A stretch of 64,000 bases of DNA from Leucaena leucocephala (lineage: Eukaryota; Streptophyta; Magnoliopsida; Fabales; Fabaceae), in assembly GCA_037074615.1 (NCBI GenBank), contig CM073537.1, positions 13,287,989 through 13,351,988 of the forward strand, read 5' to 3'. The notes under the pieces are model-generated. The model made no database searches, was not told the DNA's origin, and worked only from the letters and a program-made list of their open reading frames with translations. A program made the position numbers and the translations under genes. Shown one piece after another: positions 22,574 through 33,440 of this stretch (position 1 is the stretch's first letter; every line of letters begins with the position of its first letter).

Positions 22574-25011
22574 TGTTTGACTCCAATGTTTTGATTATGA
22601 CAATTAATTAAGAAAAGATTTCAGAAATAAACTAAACTGATAAACAACATTTATCAATAAGCTTATAGATAAAATAGTTATTCGATAAATAAGAAAAAAC
22701 TTTTAAAGGAAAATATGATTTATGAAATGCATTTATTGATGACCTATTTGACAAGGTTCCTTATTGATAAAGACTTCGATAAATTAATCAAATTTGGTTT
22801 ATGAAAATTCTAAGTTTTTGGTATTAAAACTACAATTATTCAAAGCTCTATTCGATAAGTGGTTTTATCCAATAGGCATTTGATAAGTTTTGTAAAGATT
22901 CAGTTTTGTGAAAAGATTTTATCAAAGAAATAATCAATCAAGGGCTTTATCAATAAAGACTTTGATCAATGGAACTATATTTTTAAAGAACACCTTCTAA
23001 TTTCCAAGACTCATTTATCGAAAGACTATTCAATAAGAATAGTTATCGAATAACTCTTTGATAAATAAAGAAGAGTTTCAGAATTTTAAAAGAACTGATA
23101 GATGATCTTCCACATATTTTGCTATTTGCTTTTGTTCTGATAAATAATCTTTATAGTAATCTAATTGAATTGCTTTTCTTTCCAAATGATCTTTGGAATT
23201 CCAAGTTAAAAATTTATATAAGATCAATTTGGAGAAAGAAAAGATAAGATGTTATAAAATTCAAATCACTGAATCCTGATTTTGTTTACTGTTTCTAATT
23301 GTGATTTGATTGTTTGAAATATTTTGATGATGATTCAGCTCTTATAATATTTGATTAATCTGTTTGAATCATCTATGATTAGACTCAAAAATTGTGAAGA
23401 TTAGATTATTCATGAATGATTCAGAGTCTAATAAATTCAGATTATTTATCGAAGAGATATTCAATAAAATCTTTCTATTAAGCTCAAAATGAATCACATT
23501 AAAATATCTGATTGATAATATGCAATTATCTTTGTTGAGCTTATGAATCACTTGGATTTGATTGAATGAATGATCTTCATGGATTTATAATCTGATCTTA
23601 CTTGATTATATGTTGATGACTTGTTCTGATATGATAAACCTTTCAAGTCGTGCTTTGATCTCTATTTTGATCTATTGAGATAAATGATGAACTTGATCTG
23701 AATTGATTCAATGATCTTTTGAGTTATGGTTTCCAAATATGTTACATGATTTGAAAAGATAAAAGAATGATTGAAAGTTTGTTTGAAATGTTTAAAAAAT
23801 GATGTATTTCAACATTTATCGATAAGCTATTCAAAAAGCATATTTATCGAATAACACTTTGATAAATAACATATTGTAAAATATATCGATAAGTCTGAAA
23901 GTATATGTGTGTGAAAAAATATTTTTTAAAGAGTTTATCGATAAGGACATTTATCAAAGAACTATTCGATAAAACCTAAACTATCTATTTACAATTCATT
24001 AAAAATTTATCAAAGTCCTTTTCGATAAGGCTGATTATTAAAGAATTGCTCTATCAGATTTAAACTGTTTCAAATGCAATTCTTCAGCAATTTATCGAAG
24101 ACCTTTTTGATAAGGATGTTCTTTGATAAGAACTTTGATAAGTCAAGCCATTTTGCGTAAAGTATTTTAAATTAGACTTTATTAGATTTTGATCTTTGAT
24201 TCTAAATCATTTAAAAACAATTGCTATATGCTTAGAATGATTATATATCTTTACTAAGGCATATTTTAAGATCATTCATAGGTTGAGGCAAGATCAAACA
24301 AAGAAATCAACTGAAGAGACAAATGCTCACATAAGCAATAACAATTATATTTGTCAACGGCTACTTCAATAGAATTATGAAGACGAAGTATAAAAGAAGA
24401 AGAAGACAAAATGAGAAAGTCGAAGAAGTTGAGAGATTTAAGAAAAACAAAATATGCTTACAATGCACTACGATCATACACAACAATAATCTCTGTTTTA
24501 CTATGTTTCTCTTCTTTTGGTTCATAGCATCATATTCTTGAAGAGAAAAAAACTTAGAGTTTGTGAGCCTAAGTGTTTATCCTATCTACTCTATTAAGAG
24601 AGCTTTATATGTATCAATTATTTTTCTGAATTGTTCAAGTGTGATTCTTGAGTGACTGTAATCTTATGGGTATAAGGGGAAGTGAGAGGGATTCTCACTG
24701 ATTGTATGCCTTACGGGTTGTAAGGAGAAGTAAGAGGGGATTCTCAAGTGAATGTACTAAGGCACCAAAAGTCCACAGATTCTTGAAGATAATATAACAC
24801 TCAGATGAGCTCTCTGGGGACTGGACGTAGGCCAAGTGGATTGAGCTGAACCAGTATAGATTATCATGTGCAATCTTTCTCCTACAACTTCTTCCTTCGC
24901 TAATATCATTCTAAACTCTACTATTTAAATTCATTCAAATATCTTTAGATTTTTCAAGATTTTTGAAATTACCCAATTCCCCTATCTTGGGTGATACAGC
25001 CAGATTCAACA
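22574..25011 (+). mobile_element. 3' LTR of the copia-type element
   Basis: Begins tgtttgactcc and ends cagattcaaca; aligns with 14057-16603 apart from a ~115-bp gap near 23130. A TATA-like tataaaag lies near 24388 and a U5 motif (ggactggacgtaggcc, then gctgaaccagtataga) at 24815-24862. The short frame spanning its right end (24963-25166) mixes LTR and flank and is not a gene. Confidence 0.9.
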
Positions 25012-25016
25012 AAGAG

Positions 25017-25320
25017 TTTATGTCAATTTTTCACTTGAGTCATACAACCAAGATAGGTGTGACATTCTTGCACAACAAGAACCAGTCGTGGTTCGTGAAA
25101 TGTGCTAGCACAATGTTCATGTTTGCAACTCCGTTCGTATGGAAACTGGTTGAAGGTATTCGTTAAGAGCAGTAACTGTGACTTGAATTAAGCACACCAT
25201 TTGTATTCATGCTCATTTGAACAGTAGCACTAGTGATCAAAATTACCAAATAGATTATTGAAAATCAAATCTCAAGTTCAATTGGTAAGTCTCCTTCCTA
25301 ATTCAATTTAAGCAATATCG
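25017..25320 (+). mobile_element. Right part of the old copia-like LTR
   Basis: Continues the flank broken at 14056. The phrase aactggttgaaggtattcg followed by taagagcagtaactg is LTR-like sequence that I recognise from plant copia families. No partner LTR is seen in the window, so this may be a solo LTR. Confidence 0.4.
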
Positions 25321-27231
25321 ATGCTTTCGTTGGAGGGTTTTGGCAATTTTTTTCAATTTTATTTCGCTGCCCAAAACTAACATTATCAACTCTCATATGA
25401 TGCAATTACATTTATGAAATTAATAATATTAATGATTTAATTATATCAAAGCAAAAATGATATAAAATTAGAAAAACTTATTTAATAAATGTAATAATTT
25501 ATTGATGATAGGATGCCCATGATTTTTGTATATGATTTGAAAAGTAACTTTTTTAACTTCAATTTTTAGGAGTATCAGATATTGATCTAAATTTGAAAAG
25601 GGTTAAATTTACTTTAAATAGTGTAATTTCTTTTATTTTTTACTTTTAGAGAATACAAAAAATAATTTAACCAATATTTTATTAAACCATTAAAATCAAA
25701 TTTAAGTAAGATAAGGAATGTAACATCGTTTTTGCAAGTTTTGATTTGAAACTTGGTAAATAGAAAAGGTTACTTTGGAATGTAATTTTTTTATTTGGAC
25801 ACGAATTATTTCATATACGAGTACAAATTTAATGGCAATACTAGGTAGTGAATTACTTTTTGAAAAATAAATTTAAATTACCCTGATAAAATTTTAAGCA
25901 CTCCAAACCAAGGGACCCTCTTGTATAAGAAAGAATCTTCTATGCTCTCCATTGCAAAGGAGTCTTAGGATATCTTTTCAGGTGGGGGTTGTTGAAGAGC
26001 TTTGAAAAAGCAAATGATGAGTGATTGAACTTTTACAATTAGTGAGCCAATTAAATTATTAATAATTTAATTGGCAAAAAGTTAAGTTATGCATAACACT
26101 TACAACCAGGATCGATGGTCATTGGTGTGTGATTAATTATTAATTATATAGAGTAATACTTATATCAAGTTACTGATAAATTATAAATATCATGGTTATC
26201 TAAATTTTCATATAATATATGAGAAGTGTGTTTAATTGTTATAAAATCAAAGAAAAATTAATTCGAAGTCCTTATAATTTAACTTTATTTGTTATCCTGC
26301 CCATGTAGTTTTTTGTTTTTAAGTCCTTACACTTTTTTCAATTATAAGTATTAGTCTCCATACTTACATACTCATAATTTATTAATTAATGCTAATGTGA
26401 ATGCTGATTAATTAACATGTACGTTGCTACAAAATATAAAATTAAAACAAAATAGAGATTTTTAAAAATGAAATAAAATAAAAAATTATTATATTTAACC
26501 ATCTCATTGTATATATATATATATATAATTATAATATGCAATATGTAATCTAGTTGATTATCATTTCATTCAAATCTATTGGATAAAATTAATCTAGATA
26601 TATGCTGAATGAAAGTCATATCAGCTACTAATGTTATTTTTCTTCTAAATTATTTGTATAGGGACCCATACCCACAATTAAAGAAACTATAATAATCCAA
26701 TAAAAAGAAAAAAACTACAATGGCCTAACTAAAAATAAGGTTAAATTATAGAGACTTACATATTAATTTTTTAAAAAATTAAAATTAATATTAATATAAA
26801 ATTTATATACGACAAGTTACACTTCGGCCAAAAAGAATATATATACACAACAAGTTACACTACTCATAAATAATGCACCTTGTTTTTTAAAATTCCTGGC
26901 AATACATAATCGAAAAGATGTAATTATGCAACAAAAATGGAAGTAGAAACTAGAAAGCATAAGCACGCGTGCACAAAGAGGTGTGCGATGAGTCATGTAT
27001 GCTGTCATTTCCATAAAAAGAAAGAGAGAAATCATAAACGAAATGAATAAAGCTTTTTGATTCCTTTACGAATTAATCACTTTCATCCACAAATAGAGTA
27101 AAGAGAGAAAAATAGACAAGAATGCACTCTAGCATCTCTTTTTAACCTTTTACTTTATCCCCAAAAAATTACAAGAGATTTAGTTTTTAATTTATTCAAA
27201 TAATCAAATATCAAGAGCAAATATAAAAAAG
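25321..27231. other. Gene-free AT-rich stretch
   Basis: No coding or element boundary recognised. A (TA)n microsatellite lies at about 26510-26527. Confidence 0.5.
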
Positions 27232-27235
27232 TTAA

Positions 27236-27575
27236 GGGGTATTTTTGTCCCGAAAGTATTGTGTCAAGAGTTATTTTGTTATGAAAGTTTTTTTAGAGTT
27301 AATATTACTCCGGAAGTTTTAAAATGTGGTAATATTGCCCCAACCATTATCTATATTAAGTTTGATCGTCATTGACCAAATATGCTTAGTTAATAAGTCT
27401 ATGTGTCATCTATATTCACTTAACATATTTATTAACTGACGGTCAAATTTAACTTAAATAATGGCTAAAACAAAATTGCTATGTTTCAAAACTTTTTCTA
27501 GGGCAACATCGACCTTAAAAAAACTTCTATGACAAAATAGCTCATGGCACAATAATATCGGGGTAAAAATGGCCG
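27236..27575. mobile_element. Foldback MITE flanked by TTAA
   Basis: The two halves are inverted copies of each other over nearly the full length, about 165 bp per arm with many mismatches. The left arm ggggtatttttgtcccgaa pairs with the right arm ending atcggggtaaaaatggcc. The tetranucleotide ttaa lies on both sides (27232-27235 and 27576-27579). There is no open frame. The RNA would fold into one long imperfect hairpin. Confidence 0.75.
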
Positions 27576-27579
27576 TTAA

Positions 27580-28701
27580 TCTAATATAAAAAGTGTTGAT
27601 AGTAATGGGGCTTTTTTGGACTTTTTACAAATGTAAGAGTCATAGTCTAATTTTAACTTAATCTCTATTATTTAAAAATTTATAGTTAAATGACTATGGC
27701 AAACAAATTTTTTATTTAGTTACTATTAATGAAATTTCGTGAGTTTTTATAAACCTACAATATAAAAAAAAAATTAATAGGCAAAATCGTTAAATATGTC
27801 TAATTTAATTAAAACATTTAAAATAGTAAAAGCATAAATAAATAAAGAAAATTTAATTCACATATATGGAAAAATATTATAACATATACAATGAAATTAA
27901 CGATCAAAAGAAGATTGAAGGACTAACTGTATAATTTTCCATGGCTTACATCAATAATCAATCATATAAATCTAAAGGAAAACATAATTTACAATCAAGA
28001 AACTAAAAAAATAAATATAAACTATGTATTAAATGCACAATTTTCCATATTTTCTATCAAGAATCAATCATAGAAATTTAAAAGGATAAAATAATTACCA
28101 ACATATTGATGTAAAATATAGAACAATTGTAAGTTACTTTCCATTATTCACCGATCACAAACAATATGATTCATTATTAAATTTTATATAATGCAAAAAA
28201 ATATATCCAATTTAATTTAAAACATGTAGATGGAACTTTTTCAAGTGCCAGCAAAATCAATGGTTTAGAACTATATAACCCAAGTTGGCCCAAAAAATAA
28301 AAGAGTTATGGATTTTACTACTCTAATAATGGATGCTTTTATAACAAAAAGTCTTGTTCTAATTCTACCTTAGCTTTTTTGGTAGACTGCTGTTTAGAAT
28401 AAAAAATTATATAGGTCATTGAAAAAGATGTTATCCTATCAGTTATCATTCTTGAAGGTTGACTTCCATCAATTTGATCTTAATATGTAAAAAATGTGTT
28501 ATTTCACTCTTGATACTGAATGAAAAGTAAATTGATTATAAAAACTGTTATCCAACGAATAAAATAAAATCTCTTTAAATCATTATGACTATTTGATGGT
28601 AATAAAATTTAATAAAAATACTAATATTTTTATAGTCTAGTAGCATGTAATCTCTCTTATAAAGAAAATTATGGGTTCATTCTCACTTATAACTTCAAAT
28701 T
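27580..28701. other. Gene-free AT-rich stretch
   Basis: Nothing recognised. Confidence 0.5.
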
Positions 28702-28720
28702 GTTAGTGCTTATTATTTTA

Positions 28721-28984
28721 TTTTTTTTGTTATAAAACTTTTAGAAAAGGGTTGGGCTCATCCACGATTCAAGGATATGGCGAAATCTTCCTTCCTCCTA
28801 GGCGATACCAATATCGAGCGGGGCAAGCCGTCTATTACCCTCAAACGTAAACCTAGGTACCAAAGAGTTAAGATGCCTTCTCAAACTCTGCGACTAGAAC
28901 CACAACAAAGTGGTACTCCCCAGGAAGCAAATACGCTCTAAATAGTCATATATCTTACTCTTTCGCTAGTTGAACCCACATACG
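28721..28984 (-). mobile_element. SINE-like retroposon, family B, copy 1
   Basis: A 264-bp insert flanked by a perfect 19-bp target duplication gttagtgcttattatttta (28702-28720 and 28985-29003). The left end is T-rich, so the element lies on the minus strand with its A-rich tail at the left. A second copy occurs at 56470-56736. Sequences resembling pol III A and B boxes (tagcgaaagag and ggttctagtc on the minus strand) suggest a tRNA-derived SINE, but they are weak. Confidence 0.8.
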
Positions 28985-29003
28985 GTTAGTGCTTATTATT
29001 TTA

Positions 29004-30400
29004 ATTCAAAAAATTGAAATAAAAATAAAATGTGATGCAGAAATGGGCTCTTAAGAAAGTAAGTGGGCCTTTGCTAAAAGGCCATGAATTAAAATATTAT
29101 ATTAGCTAAAAAATAGTAGTACTTTATTCTTTATTTTAATATTTTTTTTATTAATATTGATCCTTCATACATATGTTATCTATAAACTTTTGGTAAAAAA
29201 AAATATATCTATGACTTTAATCTAGTTTGGCTCTTGGAGAAAAAAAGGTCCATTTGGGCTCAAATGATAATCCGATAGATTATGCATATAAAGAGCACGT
29301 CAAAATTTATAACACAAAAGATCCAAAAAACAAACACTTAAAAGAGCAAACCAAAATTGTTAAACTTTTGTCAAAAACAATTTTTTAAAATAAAAAATAA
29401 AATTAAGATAGTAATCATGTTGATCCTAAATGGATCTGTTCTTTCTTCTTTCAAGCCCACATTTTAAACTTCTATGCCAAAAAATATACCAAAATAAATA
29501 GTAATATACCTATAAAACTTTAAAAGTATTACTTTGTTGTAATTCTAATTATGGTATTTGGGACAGCATCCTAACTCCTGGGTGTCTAAGTTTACACTTG
29601 AGAGTAATTGACAGCTCATCCTGCCTAACATTAGTAACGTCTATGAGGAATTGATACTTTGCCTTATCCTTAAATCGTAGGTAAACCCAATCCCGTTCTA
29701 AAAAATTTTGTAACAAAAAATTAAAGATCATCCTATTTGAAAAATTATATTTATGCATACAAAAATATACTCATGTTAATGCAAATTTACTATTTTCTAA
29801 ATTAGTTTTCCCTTAATATTGATGCATTGACCACTATACTAAAACAAGGCATATTCTACTTTTTTCCATAGAAAAAAATGCTAGCTCAATTCTTCTTGAG
29901 ATTGATTAATTAAATAGAAGAGCCTAATCCATTCAATTCATTTTAATAAACTAGCTAGGATATTACACATTTTAAAGTGAGTCGTATTATCTTTAAACTT
30001 ACTGAGTCAAACAGTGAGTTGAATTGAGTTTACAACTAGCATGAGTTTAAAAATGAATTGATATAATTTTGTATATTAAAAACATAAAAACGATAAATCT
30101 TGGCTAGTCAACTTGTGGGTTTGATAACATTATATCTGTGAAAAAAATGTGTTGATTATTTAAAATATCTGTTGGTTCCTTAAGGACCAGAGGGAGTAAT
30201 CATTTATATGGAAAAACACTCCCTTGATAGAAAACTTCCTTAATATATGTAATTAATAGGAAAAATTAAAAAAATTATAAATTTAGAAGATAAATTAAAT
30301 TTAGATTTTACATTTTGGACCAAAAGCAAATCTCTTTACTAGCTCTTATATTTAGGATTGAATGGAGTAGATATATTATCTTCCGCACGTTCTTCGATAT
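29004..30400. other. Gene-free AT-rich stretch
   Basis: No coding or repeat boundary recognised. The 69-codon frame at 29549-29758 (minus) has no recognisable feature. Confidence 0.45.
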
Positions 30401-30401
30401 T

Positions 30402-31370
30402 AGAGCTGTCAATAAGGGTTAGCTTGACCTTAAAGCTGGCCCCTTGAAGAGCTAGGGCCTAAAAGGGCCAATCTTTTAGAACCCGTATATTATAGAATTA
30501 TTGTGTGTGTTTGGATATATGCCAATCTTTTAGAACCCGTATATTATAAAATCATCGTGTGTGTTTGGATATACACAAAACTAAGATTTTATAAAGGTTT
30601 TTAGCCCAAACTATTGTTTTACAAATTTTTTAAATAAACAGCCCTTTTAGTCTATAAATATTTCTCGGTTAAACTATAATTTAAAACTATAATTTCATAT
30701 AAGTTCTTGAGAATAGCTTCTGGATAAGAAAGAATGGCTTATGGACATCAAAAGACTATTTTACCCATATTTTTCTGGCACACTCTCTCTCCTCTCTTCT
30801 CCGTCACTTTCCTCTTCTTCTCCCTACCACAGTTGTACTCTTACCGTCCTCTCTGTTATCACTTTGGTTCGTCCCCTGTGGGTCGCGGATGGGAGGTAAA
30901 GGAAGTCAAATAACCATCCAAAAAAAGGAAGATGAAGAACCACCGTCAAGCGTCAAGCGTCGCTAGTCGCCAGATGAATGAGAGGAGGAAGACGCTGGTC
31001 ACTGGTGCTGAGCGTCATTGGTCAAGATAGTAGCTGAGCATCGCCTAGAATTTTTGGAGAAGAAGAGGAAGAAGAGCTACAATGAAAAAGAAAAGGAAAA
31101 GAAAAGATGGGACGTTACAGTATGATGAGTGAACAGTTATAGATTTTTTATCTCATATATTTTCTAGTAATTTATCAATCATAAAAGTCATTCTAGTAAT
31201 AACTATTCAAATACTAATTTATTCAGAACCATTTTTTTCTATAGAAGAGTTTATCCAAAAATATTTTAAAAATATTTTTTTCATAAGCCCTTATTTAAAA
31301 ACTAATCCAAACGGCCCATCATATTATTGAAGCTTGACCCTTAGATATATGAGTTTAGGGCCGGCCGACG
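30402..31370. mobile_element. hAT-like composite element
   Basis: The left edge (gagctgtcaataagggttag, then cttgacc) and the right edge (gaagcttgaccc, then gggccggccgacggg) resemble the halves of a small hAT-type repeat beginning with 'agrgctgtcaa'. Between them lies a second insert whose ends read gtgtttggatata and, on the other strand, gggccgtttggatta, a common MITE terminus. It carries a pyrimidine-rich stretch (30780-30835) and a purine-rich stretch (31053-31112) that are roughly complementary. Boundaries are approximate. Confidence 0.4.
30467..30574. repeat. 54-bp tandem duplication
   Basis: Two adjacent copies starting gccaatcttttagaacccg at 30467 and 30521, differing at only a few positions. 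Confidence 0.9.
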
Positions 31371-31794
31371 GGTTTCCATGCTATTTTATTAAATTTTATT
31401 TTTTTCAACTATTTGGAAATAAAAAAAATATAAAAACATTAAATCTCCTAAAATTTCTAATTCAAATTATAATATTAGTATAAATATAAAACTATTGTTT
31501 AAACTTTCAAAACTAATATAAATCAAACCTCAAACATATATGTTACCATGATGTATCTATAACGTAACGAGGATCATATCATCATCCCTACCCGCCCACA
31601 CTTTACAAAAATTTGAAAGTCTGATACATCAATTCAAATTTGAATGTGAGATAAGCGCAGTAAAGCCTCTAGTTAAACATCTTAATCAATATATCAATAT
31701 ATATATAGTTTTTTAATAGTAAAATGAGATAGAATGACTGAACAATATACATGATGAGAAAATCTATAATGAAACTATTTAACATTACATTTTT

Positions 31795-31972
31795 TTTTGG
31801 TTGCCCACCCGATTCACCGGAGTTTTACCCCGACTACATCCGGATCCGACCCGCGTCACGCACCTGGTTATGGTGGGTGAGTCTCCCAACAAGAATTTTC
31901 TGCATTCGCCAAAGCTGGAACTCGAGACCTCATTTAAGCGATACCGAACCGCTTACCACTCGGACCAACCCG
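31795..31972 (-). mobile_element. tRNA-derived SINE, family A, copy 1
   Basis: A 178-bp insert with a perfect 17-bp target duplication tttaacattacattttt (31778-31794 and 31973-31989). On the minus strand it starts with an A-box-like ggtccgagtggt and a B-box-like gtctcgagttcc, continues with gggagactcacccacc and gtagtcggggtaaa, and ends gggcaaccaaaa. Related copies lie at 56756-56937 (minus) and 57325-57483 (plus). The 85-codon open frame across it is fortuitous. Confidence 0.9.
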
Positions 31973-32365
31973 TTTAACATTACATTTTTATTTAAAGGTT
32001 GGATGTGATATTACAAAGAAAATAGTTGGCTTTAAGCAGACCTCAAAGAAATGAAAAGAAAGCCCATATTACATCTGAATTAAATGAGAGGCTTGCACAT
32101 CGTCGCACACAATAAATAGTGATTAATGAGTAATAGTGATAAATTATTTTAGTATTTTATTAGATTTTAATAATAAGAAATAGACGAGTTTAAAAGAACA
32201 GCATTGAACCCTAACAGGCTAATCCTTTTATTTCTGATCTTTAAAGAACTAGTTTGTTTAAACCTAATTTTCTTTTGAACCCCTAAAATATAAACCCATC
32301 CCTTCATTTAAATGGTTTAAAAGTCGGGTTGGCCATTTTGAATGCTCTATTTATTATAAATAATA

Positions 32366-32767
32366 GGAAAAATTATATTTAAATCCCATGTAAAGAATCT
32401 AATGGTAGAAAAATCCTAAAAAATTATCAAATGATCGTGAAGTCCCGTGGGCCTATGATTAATTTTTTTAAATTGTAAAATGATTAAACTTCTCCTAGAA
32501 AAAATAACTCAAGCAATATGACAACTCTATAGGAAAAAAAAAATAACTCAAGCAAAAAAAATATACAACTCAAGAAATATGAATGAGAGAAAGGAATAAC
32601 AACTGGGGAAAAAAATAAATGAGGTATTTTTTCTCAAAGATAGTTCTATCATTTCATAATTCAAAAAAATTAATTCTAGGTTCCGTGGGACTTCAGAGTC
32701 ATTTGATGATTTTCTGATATTTCTCAGCAATTAAATTCTTTACATAATATTTAAATATAATTTTCCC
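32366..32767. mobile_element. Long-TIR MITE, family 1, copy 2
   Basis: Same ends as 368-763 (ggaaaaattatatttaaatcc), opposite orientation of the core. A perfect 9-bp duplication taaataata flanks it (32357-32365 and 32768-32776), the size typical of Mutator-like elements. Confidence 0.85.
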
Positions 32768-32776
32768 TAAATAATA

Positions 32777-33440
32777 TAGAATAGCTTATTGTATATCTTA
32801 TATGGATATTGATAGAACTATAAGATGGTGAGTTGATATTATAGATTAATATATACATTCAAGGAACTCCAATGGCAATAGCATCGAGATTTAAATTTAA
32901 TTGGGCCAACAAAACATAAAGTTTTATTATTTTTTTCTAAAATTAAACTTCATTTTTTTTAAAAAAAAATATAATAGCTAGATCATTATCCTTATTCCAA
33001 ATTTTACACATATTAAAATAGAAAATAAAAATTATGAATAAAATGTAACAAAATCTTTATTTTATCACTGGTTTTGTCTTTAGATATACATATTTAGCGT
33101 ATTAAAATAATATATAAAAATTAACAATAAACACCAAATAAAAAATTATTTAAAACTATAAAAAATTCAGTTTGCAAATATTGTTATGTATAAAAATATA
33201 TCTAAAAATGGATGAAACAAATTAAAAAAAAATTCACAAGAGAACTAAAAGAAATCGTAGATTTAGATCTAGAACAATTTGCCATCTCAATAAATAGTAG
33301 CCAAATCAAACCTCAAGCTAGTAGTAATGGAATTAATTTATTCATATGATTGGATACTAATCATTAGAACACATTGATTAAGCCAAGCAAAATAATAATA
33401 ACAAATAAATTGAGTTTTGCTTAATTAAGTCATTTAATAT
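32777..33440. other. Downstream flank of the CASPL pseudogene
   Basis: AT-rich, no features recognised. Confidence 0.45.

Larger units (their letters stand above)
14057..25011 (+). mobile_element. Copia-type LTR retrotransposon without pol, with accessory ORF
   Basis: Two direct repeats of about 2.5 kb bound the element. The 5-bp target duplication aagag is perfect (14052-14056 and 25012-25016). A tRNA-iMet primer site follows the left LTR and a polypurine tract precedes the right. Inside are a gag remnant with one intact CX2CX4HX4C knuckle, about 2.9 kb without coding signal where pol should be, and an accessory ORF at 20560-22315. The gag knuckle is followed by a V-P-K-G...G-P-K-V-K-W-V pattern typical of Sirevirus-like copia gag. 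The LTRs and the zone before the accessory ORF are full of palindromic ttatcgataa motifs. Confidence 0.85.

Noticed and set aside
24963..25166. 67-codon frame at the right LTR junction as a gene
   Set aside because: The first part is LTR sequence and the rest is old LTR flank joined by the insertion.
27236..27575. microRNA precursor
   Set aside because: The hairpin spans the entire element with arms too long and too evenly mismatched for a typical miRNA; a foldback MITE is simpler.
31795..31972. tRNA gene
   Set aside because: The A- and B-box-like parts belong to a SINE with target duplications; no cloverleaf can be drawn.
31751..32008. 85-codon frame with a Cys-Pro-Pro start
   Set aside because: It runs through the SINE and both of its target duplications; artefact of the insertion.
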